From assembly GCA_015680905.1 (NCBI GenBank), contig CM027381.1, positions 58,408,501 through 58,472,500 on the forward strand: a stretch of DNA of 64,000 nt, read 5' to 3'. Every line of letters starts with the position of its first letter. Positions within the stretch are counted from its first letter, which is position 1. Below the pieces are notes generated by a model. That model had not been told where the DNA came from and made no database searches. It worked only from the letters and a program-made list of their open reading frames with translations. The DNA comes from Coptis chinensis (lineage: Eukaryota; Streptophyta; Magnoliopsida; Ranunculales; Ranunculaceae). This document shows, piece by piece, positions 36,328 to 47,769 of this stretch. The translations under genes and the position numbers were made by a program.

Positions 36328-37797
36328 TGATAATAGGTAAAATGAATAGTTCTACTCACCAAATAAATGATAGAATTCAAACGCAAGTAAAACTAAAACT
36401 GAAGGAAGTCTAGTCGATTATATATCAAAGATTTCTACTCTCGATTCTATCGAAATAGAGTTGGAGTAAAAGATTTGTTACACTCCTAGTTCTTTAGAAT
36501 TAGCATTTCCTAAGTTTATCGGTGTATCCAAACTCAATAAGAGATTTACGAATTTATACTACGATGCAAATTATACTCAAATATTTAACTATGATAATTC
36601 AACTACGGTAATACTAAATTGATATTATGAGAAGGAATTAGGGGGGATTGATTCCACTTTAACTCGATTTAATTTACTAATGAAAAATCATCGTAATCCG
36701 AATTGAAATGCTTTCGCATAACAATTGGTTCTTCCTAATCCCTAGTTGTTCATGGTAATCTCTACCAACTAACATCTAGCATGTGAAACAATCAAACCCA
36801 TTCTCATGATGAACTAATTGTTTCTATAATGTAATGGAAATTACGACTACTCTACGCTAACACAAATCAAGCTTTATCAAGGTTTATTCAACCCCCTCTA
36901 ATGGAGGTTTAGCCTAAAATCATTATGCTATCATTTCCCAATGAAATTAAACAAGACATCATATAAATATTGAAAATTTACTAATTTAATCTAAACAATA
37001 ATTCAAATATAAATTAACAACTAAGAATCGAAATTAGATCTAACTAATTTTAAATAACAAAAACTAAAATTATGAAGAACTCACTACTTTTATTAATCTA
37101 ATGAAGGAATAACAATGATCCAATAATCTGAATTAAAATAAGGTATGAAAACTAATTAATGGAAAGAAAACTAGATCTAGAACTATGCTCAAATGGCTAC
37201 TTTTTACCCTTAGCTAAGGATTACTTAAGAGCTAAGTCTTGTGTGTTGAAATGGAGGAGACCAGATCCACATTTTCGTGCATGGGCTGAAGAGCCATGTT
37301 TTGGGCCGGAAAATCGAGCCCAAAGCCCAATTTCTTCAATCCACATAGGCCTTTTCAGCTAGATTTGACTTCTATAGACTTTTTTCCACTTTTGCTTCAC
37401 TGATTGGGTCAAGGCTTAGACCATTGGAAAGCTGAATCCAAGACGGTCGTTTTGGCATAAGGTAGGCCCAATTCCGAGGTCTGAGCCCAAAGATATGGTC
37501 TACGGAAGTTTTGCAAACTTTTATGTGCTGTTTCTACCAGCGTTGACTTTGACTTTAAAGCTTTGACCGGGCTTTGCCTTTTTCTACTTGAATCTTGGCC
37601 TTTAATCACAGAACTTCTTAACAACCAACCCTTGCTCCTTTATCTCGCCAAAGTGACACATTTCTGCACATACTTGACTTCAATGCCTGAAATACATAAA
37701 AGCACGTAATCAACATTAACTATTATTTATTACTCGCATAATTTGTCTAAAAACATTATTGTGAATGGGTTAAAACCAAATTTTTAGGCTCTTATCA
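36328..37797. mobile_element. Solo LTR-4
   Basis: A 1470-bp LTR, TGATAATAGG to CTCTTATCA, with perfect CAAGC duplications (36323-36327 and 37798-37802). It is very close to LTR-5, including the shared change AATAGGTAAAATG near the left end. No coding capacity. Confidence 0.9.
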
Positions 37798-39033
37798 CAA
37801 GCTCTCTGGTTGGTACGTTCATTCAATCAATCAAGTGTTTTGCATTCATTATCTTGCAAGCTCACACGTAAGTGTATTCAATCAAGTGTTTTGCATTCAT
37901 TCAATCAATAAAGTGTTTTACTTTCATTCTAATGCAAACTCACACGTAGAAGCATTTAATAAAGTGTTTTGCATTTTGTTGGTGTAGAAAGTGGGGTTTT
38001 GGTGGTTTGGAAGTTGTTCAACTTCGATCTAACAAATATGATCTAGGCTAGGGTTTAGGGTTTAGAGGCTTATTCCTTGTCTTACAAAGGGTTTAGACAA
38101 TGATCCTTGAAGCCTTTGAGTGATTCCTGAGCTTTTGAGTTTTTGGACCTCTAAGTTCACTTTGATAGTTAACAATGACTTTGGTCGTTGACCGTTGACA
38201 ATTGACAGTTTGACTTTTTGGCTCTTTTTCCCAGTTGTTCCATGAAGTCACTTTTTCTTTTTTTGGCTCTACAACACATTATTTGAGGTATTAGTTCTAG
38301 AATAGGGTTGTCTTCAGAAAAAGGGATAAGAACACGAGATTTCTACAATCAATCAATCAATCAATCAGGTCTTTTGCATTCATTATAATGCAAGCTCACA
38401 CGTAGGTGCATTCAATAAAGTGTTTTGCATTCTTTCTAAAGTAAGCTCGCTTGTAGTTACGTTCATTCAATCAATCAAGTTTTTGGATTCATTATAATGC
38501 AAGCTCACACGTAAGTGTATTCAGTCAAGTGTTTCGCATTCATTCAATCAATCAAGTGTTTTGCATTCATTCTAATGCAAACTCAAACGTAGATGCATTT
38601 AATCAAGTGTTTTTCATTCTGTTGGTGTAGAAAGTGGGGTTTTGGGGTTAGGAAGTTGTTTATCTTATATCTAACTTATATTATCTAGGCTAGGGTTTAG
38701 GGTTTAGAGGCTTAGTCCTTGTCTTACAAAGGGTTTAGACATTGATCCTTGAAGCCTTGGAGTGTCTCTTGAGGTTTTGAGTTTTCGGACCCTTGAGTTT
38801 TCACAGTTTGACTTTTGGGCTCTTTTTCCCAATAGTTCGATGAGGTCACTTTTTTGGTCTTTTTGTCTCCCTCTCGCTCTATAACAAGGCTTTTGAGGTA
38901 TTAGTTCCAGAATAGGACTGTATCCTGAAAAATCGATAAAAATTTTAGTATTTTACAATCGACCAATCAATCATGTGCAAGCTCACATGTAGGTGCATTC
39001 CATCATGTGTTTTTCATTATTTCTAACGCAAGC
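37798..39033 (+). repeat. Satellite block G (part of 2.7-kb unit)
   Basis: A 1236-bp pair of monomers, nearly the same as block F in order and in specific deletions, for example the shortened TTGAC cluster near 38790. With LTR-4 it forms one 2706-bp higher-order unit. Confidence 0.92.
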
Positions 39034-40521
39034 TGATAATAGGTAAAATGAATAGTTCTACTCACAAATAAATGATAGAATTCAAACGCAAGTAAAACTA
39101 AAACTGAAGGAAGTCTAGTCGATTATCTATCAAAGATTTCTACTATCGATTCTATCGAAATAGAGTTGGAGTAAAAGATTTGTTGCACTCCTAGTTCTTT
39201 AGAATTAGCATTTCCTAAGTTTATCGGTGTATCCAAACTCAATAAGAGATTTACGAATTTATACTACGATGCAAATTATACTCAAATATTTAACTATGAT
39301 AATTCAACTATGGTAATAATAAATTGATATTATGATAAGGAATTAGGGGGGATTGATTCCACTTTAACTCGATTTAATTTACTAACGAAAAATCATCGTA
39401 ATCCGAATTGAAATGCTTTCGCATAACAATTGGTTCTTACTAATCCCTAGTTGTTCATTGTAATCTCTACCAACTAACATCTAGCATGTGAAACAATCAA
39501 ACCCATTCTCATGATGAACTAATTGTTTCTATAATGGAATGGAAATTACGACTACTCTACGCTAACACAAATCAAGCTTTATCAAGGTTTATTCAACCCC
39601 CTCTAATTGAAGTTTAGCCTAAAATCATTATGTTATCATTTCCCAATGAAATTAAACAAGACATCATATAAAGATTGAAAATTTACTAATTTAAACTAAA
39701 CAATAATTCAAATATAAATTAACAGGTAAGAAATGATTAACAACTAAGAATCGAAATTAGATCTAACTAATTTTAAATAACAAAAACTAAAATTATGAAG
39801 AACTCACTACTTTTATTAATCTAATGAAGGAATAACAATGATCCAATAATCTGAATTAAAACAAGGTATGAAAACTAATTAATGGAAAGAAAACTAGATC
39901 TAGAACTATGCTCAAATGGCTACTTTTTACCCTTAGCTAAGGATTACTTAAGAGCTAAGTCTTGTGTGTTGAAATGGAGGAGACCAGATCCACATTTTCG
40001 TGCATGGGCTGAAGAGCCATATTTTGGGCCGGAAAATCGAGCCTAAAGCCCAATTTCTTCAGTCCACATAGGCCTTTTCAGCAAGATTTGACTTCTACAG
40101 ACTTTTTGTCCACTTTTGCTTCACTGATTGGGTCAAGGCTTAGACCATTGGAAAACTGATTCCAAGACGGTCATTTTGGCATAAGGTAGGCCCAATTCCG
40201 AGGTCTGAGCCCAAAGATATGGTCTACGGAAGTTTTGCAGACTTTTATGTGCTGTTTCTACCAGCGTTGACTTTGACTTTAAAGCTTTGACCGGGCTTTG
40301 CCTTTTTCTACTTGAATTTTGGCCTTTAATCACAGAACTTCTTAGCAACCAACCCTTGCTCCTTTATCTCACCAAAGTGACACATTTCTGCACATACTTG
40401 ACTTCAATGCCTGAAATACATAAAAGCACGTAATCATCATTAACTCTTATTTATTACTCGCATAATTTGTCTAAAAACATTATTGTTAATGGATTAAAAC
40501 CAAATTTTTAGGCTCTTATCA
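39034..40521. mobile_element. Solo LTR-5
   Basis: A 1488-bp LTR, TGATAATAGG to CTCTTATCA, with perfect CAAGC duplications (39029-39033 and 40522-40526). It keeps the uninterrupted SINE-4 target at 39731-39745. No coding capacity. Confidence 0.9.
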
Positions 40522-43500
40522 CAAGCTCTCTGGTTGGTACGTTCATTCAATCAATCAAGTGTTTTGCATTCATTATATTACAAGCTCACACGTAAGTGTA
40601 TTCAATCAAGTGTTTTGCATTCATTCAATCAATAAAGTGTTTTACTTTCATTCTAATGCAAACTCATACGTAGAAGCATTTAATAAAATGTTTTGCATTT
40701 TGTTGGTGTAGAAAGTGGGGTTTTGGTGGTTTGGAAGTTGTTCAACTTCGATCTAACAAATATGATCTAGGCTAGGGTTTAGGGTTTAGAGGCTTAGTCC
40801 TTGTCTTACAAAGGGTTTAGACAATGATCCTTGAAGCCTTTGAGTGATTCCTGAGCTTTTGAGTTTTTTGACCCCTGAGTTCACTTTGACAGTTGACAAT
40901 GACTTTGGTCGTTGACCTTTGACAATTGACAGTTTGACTTTTTGGCACTTTTTCCCAGTTGTTCCATGAGGTCCATTTTTCTTTTTTTGGCTCTACAACA
41001 TGTTATTTGAGGTATTAGTTCTAGACAAGGGTTGTCTCCAGAAAATGCGATAAGAACATGAGTTTTCTACAATCAATCAATCAATCAGGTGTTTTGTATT
41101 CATTATAATGCAAACTCACACGTAGGTGCATTCAATAAAGTGTTTTGTATTCTTTATAACGTAAGCTCGCTTGTAGGTACGGTCATTCAATAAATCAAGT
41201 CTTTTGCATTCATTATAATGCAAGCTCACACGTAAGTGTATTCAGTCAAGTGTTTCACATTCATTCAATCAATCAAGTGTTTTGCATTCATTCTAATGCA
41301 AACTCAAACGTAGATGCATTTAATCAAGTGTTATTCATTCTGTTGTTGTAGAAAGTGGGGTTTTGGGGTTAGGAAGTTGTTTATCTTAGATCTAACTTAT
41401 ATTCTCTAAGCTAGGGTTTAGGGTTTAAAAGCTTAGTCCTTGTCTTACAAAGGGTTTAGAGATTAATCCTTGAAGTGTTTCCTGAGCTTTTGAGTTTTTG
41501 GACCCTTGATTTCACTTTGACCGTTTACTATTACTTTGATCGTTGACCGTTGACTTTTAACAGTTTGACTTTTTGGCACTTTTTCCCATTTTTTCCATGA
41601 TGTCCCTTTTAGGGTCCTTTTGTCTCCTTTTGGCTCTCTAACATGTCTTTTGAGGTATTAGTTTCATAATAGGGTTGTGTCCTTAAAAATGATAAGAACA
41701 TGAGTTTTCTACAGTCAATCAATCAATCATGTGTTTTGCATTCATTAATAATGTAAGCTCACACGTAGGTGCATTCAATCATGTGTTTTGCATTCTTTCT
41801 AACGCAAGCTCGCTTGTAGGTACGTTCATTCAATCAATCAGGTGTTTTGCATTAATTAAAATTCAAGCTCACACATAAGTGTATTCAGTCAAGGGTTTTT
41901 CAATCATTCAATTTATCAAGTGTTTTGCATTCATTCTAATACAAACTCACACCTAGATGCATTTAATCATGTGTTTTGCATTCTGTTCGTTTCAAATGTG
42001 GGGTTTTGGGGTTTATTCATCTTAGATCTAACTTATATGATCTAGGCTATGGTTTAGGGTTTAGAGGCTTAGTCCTTGTCTTACAAAGGGTTTAGACATT
42101 GATCCTTGGAGCATTGGAGTGTCTCTTGAGCTTCCGAGTTTTCGAACACTTAAGTTCCCTTTGAATGTTGACCGTTGACTTTTCACAGTTTGACTTTTGG
42201 GCACTTTTTCCCAGTTGTACCATGAGGTTCCTTTTAGGGTCCTTCTGTCTCTTTCTGGCTCTATAACACGGCTTTTGAGGTATTAGTTCCCGAATAGGAC
42301 TGTATCCTGAAAAGGCGATAAAAACTTGAGTGTTTTACAATCTATCAATTAATCATGTGCAAACTCACACGTAGGTGCATTCAATCATGTGTTTTGCATT
42401 ATTTCTAACGCAAGCTCTCTGGTAGGTACGTTCATTCAATCAATCAAGTGTTTTGCATTCATTATAATGCAAGCTCACACGTAAGTGTATTCAATCAAGT
42501 ATTTTGTATTCATTCAATCAATAAAGTGTTTTGCTTTCATTCAAATGCAAACTCATACGTTGATGCATTTAATCAAGTGTTTTGCATTCTGTTAGTGTAG
42601 AAAGTTCGGTTTTGGTAGTTTGGAAGTTGTTTATCTTTGATCTAACTTATATTATCTAGCCTAGGGTTTAGGGTTTAGATGCTTAGTCCTTGTCTTTCAA
42701 AGGGTTTAGACATTGATCCTTGAAGCCTTTGAGTGTTTCCTGAGCTTTTGAGTTTCCCCTAAGTTCACTTTCACAGTTGACAATGACTTTGGTCGTTGAC
42801 CGTTGACAATTGACAGTTTGACTTTTTGGCACTTTTTCCCAGTTGTTCCATGAGGTCCCTTTTTCTATTTTTGGCTCTACAACACGTTATTTGAGGTATT
42901 AGTTCCAGAATGGGGTTGTCTCCTGAAAAAGCGATAAGGACATGAGTTTTCTACAATCAGTTATTCAATCAGGTGTTTTGCATTCATTATAATTCAAGCT
43001 CACACGTAGGTGCGTTCAATAAAGTGTTTTGCATTCTTTCTAACGCAAGCTCGCTTGTAAATACGTTCATTCAATCAATCAAGTATTTTGCATTCATTAT
43101 AATGCAAGCTCACACGTAAGTGTATTCAGTCAAGTGTTTTGCATTCATTCTAATGCAAACTCACAAGTAGATGCATTTAATGTAGTGTTTTTCTTTCTAT
43201 ATGTGTAGAAAGTGGGGTTTCGAGGTTTGGAAGTTGTTCGTCTTAGATCTAACTTATAATATCTATGCTAGGGTTTACGCTTTAGAGGCTTACTTCTTGA
43301 CTTACAAAGGGTTTAGAAATTGATCCTTGAAGCCTTGGAGTGTTTCCTGGGCTTTTGGGTTTTTGGACCCTTGAGTTCACTTTGACCGTTGACTATGACT
43401 TTGATCGTTGACTGTTGACTGTTGACTTTTGACAGTTTGAAATTTTGGCATTTTTTCCAAGTTGTTCCATGAGGTCCCTTTTTCTCTTTTTGGCTTTACA

Positions 43501-43834
43501 ACACGTTATTCGGAGTATTAGTTCCAGAATAGGGTTGTATCCTGAAAAAACGATAAGAACATAAGTGTTTTACAGTCAATCAATCAATCATGAGTTTTGC
43601 ATTCATTATAATGCAAGCTCAAACGTAGGTGCATTCAATTATGTGTTTTGCATTCTTTCTAATGCAAGCTCGCTGGTAGGTCCATTCATTCAATCAAGTA
43701 TTTTGCATTCATTATAATGCAAGCTCACACGTAAGTGTATTCAATCAAATGTTTTGCATTCATTCAATTAATCAAGTCTTTTCCATTTATTCTAATGCAA
43801 AATCACTCATAGATGCATTTAATCAAGTGTTTTG
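40522..43834 (+). repeat. Satellite block H
   Basis: Five monomers with anchors at about 41056, 41698, 42324, 42950 and 43559 (spacings 642, 626, 626, 609). At 42411-42415 lies an uninterrupted version of the LTR target (TTTCTAACGCAAGCTCTCTG). It ends with the left copy of the LINE-5 duplication at 43821-43834. No genes. Confidence 0.9.
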
Positions 43835-46185
43835 TACCATCAAATTTTAAAACCCTGCCAATGGTGGAAAATAAGGGGCGATTTAGTGTTTAGGGGTATT
43901 TCAGTCTTTTAGGCCTAAACTTGGAAAAAATACCAAATTCAAGAGAAATTAGGGATCCGGCAGCCGCAAGTCACCAAACACCAGCTAGGGCACGTATTAA
44001 TGGAAATGAATTTGAGATCAACACACCCATGAGTGAGGATGAGGCAATGAAGTATTACAAGGTTGTCCTCATCAAGAAGTATGGGGTCGGTTCGCTTGAG
44101 CGATTGAGGCAGAGAATCGATAAAATCGAAACCAGATCTGTCGCGAATTTAGAATCCAACAATGAAGGCCTCAAGATTAAAAAGGAGGCATTGGATGTTG
44201 TTCTAAATCACTATGAAGGCAATGGTGCTGACCAAAAGGGTGTATCTTCATCTGATGAGGAAGAAGATCTAACTGCTGAACAAGGGTGGTTGAAAAGAAC
44301 GAACCAGATGAACACAAGTGGGGATGAGCAGACCGCAATTTTGCCACTAGCAAGCATGAACTTCGCGGCAAGTAAAGGTATGGGCATGGATTCAGGGAAA
44401 AAAGATGCAATCTTTGAATATCGAGTGGTGCAAACTTGTACATTCATGCCGAACGAAAAAGGTGGGGATGACTCGACCATTGTTACTCGACTGGTGAAAG
44501 ATTGTGATGCTGATATGCAAAGTAGAGGGGCTGGAACTCGTTCACGTCTTGATGTTGTGCAAAGTTGCGGAATTGAAGTCGAGAAGACGAAACCAGACGA
44601 ACTACCAGCAGCAATGAATGGTAAAGGTCGAGCTGGTGAGACTGTAACAACTTCTAGAACTGTAGCAGTAGGGACAATCAATGCAGAGACTGCTGCTGTA
44701 CACATTACAGATCAAAAAACAAGTCTGGGGGAGAAACATCAAGCATCGAATGACGCTACATCATTGGCAGAGATGCTTGGCAGCAATGTAATAGATGCTG
44801 GAAATACAAATAAAGAACCAATGCGACTGAAGAGTTCATGGGCAGATGTTATGGGAATGAAGTCAGTAGGAAGTGCAGCACTATCGTACATTCCTACAGC
44901 CTTACAAGAAACGGTAAGCCGCTTATACATGTAACAAGCTTAACAGTTCTTGAGTACAACAAAAATTCAAAAACTTAGTTGTTGGGTATTTTGTTGGAAG
45001 AAGGTTGAATTATAATTATGTGAAGGATGTTGTTAGTAGAATATGGGGAATAAGAAATTTTATAATGAAGCTTTATGGGGATGCAATGTATACTTTCAAA
45101 TTTGAAAATGATGAAGAGAGGCAATCTATATTCCTTTCATATTGCCAGCCACTTGTTTGTAGTGAGGCCTTGGAAGACTTTTGTTGAGGCAGAAGCTAGG
45201 GAGCTTCGTACCATTCCAATTTGGGTGGTTTTAAAGGTCTGCCAATGGAGATGTGGAATAAAGATGGCTTTAGCCAAGTAGGGAGTGTAGTCGGTATACC
45301 TATGTTCACAGACAGGCTAACTGAGAATATGTCAAGAACAAACTATGCACGAGTATGTGTCAAGATTGACACTGATTGCCCGTATCCAAATGACATACCA
45401 GTGATACTTGATCAAAGGAGAGCATACAATGTGTCCTTTGAATATAATTGGAAACCACCGAAGTGCTCGGGTTGCAAAGTCTTTGGCCACTCTGATCATA
45501 AATGTCCAAAAGAGGACACAATGAATACTAAGAAAGTGTGGTTACAGAAGACATGTGTTGGGAAGAAGGAAGAAGGGAAGGGAGTGACAAAGCAGCAACA
45601 AACTCAACAACTCGACACCGAGAAACTCAAGGGAGTACAATCAGAGAACAAGGAAGTTCAGGAAGTACACACTGTTGAAGATGAAAGTGGGTGGAAGTCA
45701 CCCAGTAGGAAGCAGAGGTGTAAGGAACAGTACAAACAAATGAGATTGGAGAGGATGGCTGGGAAACGCCACCTAGGAGGCATATGATCAGGACAAGAGC
45801 AGTACAGAAGACTGTGACTGCTTTGAGACATCGGGTACAGTAACTGGAAAGGAGAGAGAGCAGGAACCAAGGAAGGCAGCACCTGTAACCAACAAGGGCA
45901 CAATTATGGATGGCAGCAAATATGCGGTGGTGTCCAGAGAGATAGCAGAATGGGGCAAGAAGATCCTAAAGGGCTAGCCAGTGTTTTTTTTAGTTTCTTT
46001 TTATAGCAAATGTATCTATTGCGAGCATCATTATTATGATTCCTAGTTCATTCGCTGAGGATGAAAGGAAAACTAGCATATGAAGATGCAAATGATGTTT
46101 AAGAATGTAACGACCAAATAATTTCTTTTTATTGAAAAGGGGTAGGGGACCTCTATAAAAACCTCGCTTATCAATCAAAAAAAAA
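43835..46185 (+). mobile_element. LINE-5: ORF1-only LINE derivative lacking ORF2
   Basis: A 2.35-kb plus-strand element with a 13-14-bp duplication, AATCAAGTGTTTTG, at 43821-43834 and 46186-46199. It has the family 5' UTR, a complete-length but frameshifted ORF1, then jumps directly to a remnant of the ORF2 C-terminus (PSSFAEDE at about 46040) and the family 3' tail with A-run. The whole endonuclease-RT-zf-RVT region, about 4 kb, is absent. The intact duplication shows that it transposed in this or nearly this form. Confidence 0.88.
43921..45977 (+). pseudogene. LINE-5 ORF1: DUF4283-like and CCHC knuckle
   Basis: The N-terminal frame is open from 43921 to TAA at 44932-44934. No ATG stands at the left end of this frame; the first in-frame ATG is 44029, so the original start may have mutated. 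It has KYGVGSLERLRQRI, a long acidic middle and SSWADVMGM, which in LINE-2 directly precedes the DUF4283-like domain. The domain continues over three frames: YNYVKDVVSRIWGIRN, FHIASHLFVVRPWKTF, and GLPMEMWNKDGFSQVGSVVG to the knuckle CSGCKVFGHSDHKC (about 45465-45506). The C-terminal segment WETPPRRHMIRTRAVQK is in a further frame and ends at TAG 45975-45977. It is the longest ORF1 N-terminus in the window. Confidence 0.83.
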
Positions 46186-47769
46186 AATCAAGTGTTTTGC
46201 ATTCTTTTGGTTTCAAAAGTGGGGTTTCGGGGTTTGGAAGTTTTTCATCTTAGATCTAACTTATATGATCTAGGATAGGCTTTAGGGTTTAGAGGCTTAG
46301 TCCTTGTCTTAAAAAGGGTTTAAACATTGATCCTTGAAACATTGGAGTGTCTCTTGAGCTTCCGAGTTTTCGGACACTTAAGTTCCCTTTGAAGGTTAAC
46401 CGTTGACTTTTCACAGTTTGACTTTTGGGCACTTTTTCCCAGTTGTTCCATGAGGTCCCTTTTAGGGTCCTTTTGTCTCTTTCTGGCTCTATAACACGAC
46501 TTTTGAGGTATTAATTCCAGAATAGGACTGTATCCTGAAAAGGCGATAAAAACTTGAGTGTTTTACAATCAATCAATCAATCATGTGCAAGCTCACACGT
46601 AGGTTCATTCAATCATGTGTTTTGCATTATTTCTAACGCAAGCTCTCTGGTAGGTACGTTCATTCAATCAATCAAGTGTTTTGCATTCATTATAATGCAA
46701 GCTCACACGTAAGTGTATTCAATCAAGTATTTTGCATTCATTCAATCAATAAAGTGTTTTTCTTTCATTCAAATGCAAACTCACACGTTGATGCATTTAA
46801 TCAAGTGTTTTGCATTCTGTTGGTGTAGAAAGTTAGGTTTTGGTGGTTTGGAAGTTGTTCATCTTCGATATAACTTATATGATCTAAGCTAGGGTTTAGG
46901 GTTTAGATGCTTAGTCCTTGTCTTACAAAGGGTTTAGACATTGATCCTTGATACCTTTGAGTGTTTCCGGAGCTTTTGTATTTTTGGACCTCTGAGTTCA
47001 CTTTGACTGTTGACAATGACTTTGATCGTTAACCGTTGACTATTGACAGCTTGACTTTTTGGCACTGTTTCCCAGTTGTTCCATGAGGTCCATTTTTCTC
47101 TTTTTGGCTCCGCAACACGTTATTTGAGGTATTATTTCCATAATAGGGCTGTCTCCTGAAAAAACGATAAGAACATGAGTTTTCTACAATCAATCAATCA
47201 ATCAGGTGTTTTGCATTCATTATAATGCAAGCTCACACGTAGGTGCATTCAATCAAGTGTTTTGCATTCTTTCTAACGCAAGCTCGCTTGTAGGTATAAT
47301 CATTCAATCAATCAAGTGTTTTGCATTCCTTATAATGTAAGCTCACACGTAAGTGTATTCATTCAAGTGTTTTGCATTCATTCTAATGCAGACTCTAACG
47401 TATATGCATTTATTCAAGTGTTTTTCATTCTGTTGGTGTAGAAAGTGGGGTTTTGGGGTTAGGAAGTTGTTTATATTGGATCTAACTTATATTTTCTAGG
47501 CTAGGGTTTAGGGTTTAGAGGCTTAGTCCTTGTCTAGCAAAGGGTTTAGAGATTGATCCTTGAATCCTTGGAGTGTTTCCTGAGCTTTTGAGTTTTTGGA
47601 CCCTTGAGTTCACTTTGACCGTTTACTATGACTTTGATCGTTGACTGTTGACTTTTCACAGTTTGACTTTTTGGCACTTTTTCCCAGTTGTTCCATGAAG
47701 TCCCTTTTAGGGTCTTTTTGTCTCCTTTTGGCTCTATAACACGTCTTTTGAGATATTAGTTCCAGAATA
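46186..47769 (+). repeat. Satellite block I
   Basis: About two and a half monomers. It begins with the right copy of the LINE-5 duplication and contains a second uninterrupted LTR target at 46639-46643 (TTTCTAACGCAAGCTCTCTG). It ends in TTAGTTCCAGAATA at LINE-6. No genes. Confidence 0.9.

Noticed and set aside
43835..46185. LINE-5 as a solo deletion of a full LINE after insertion
   Set aside because: LINE-6, at another target, has the same plan and the same ORF1 stop context, so an inherited short form is the better explanation; not fully excluded.
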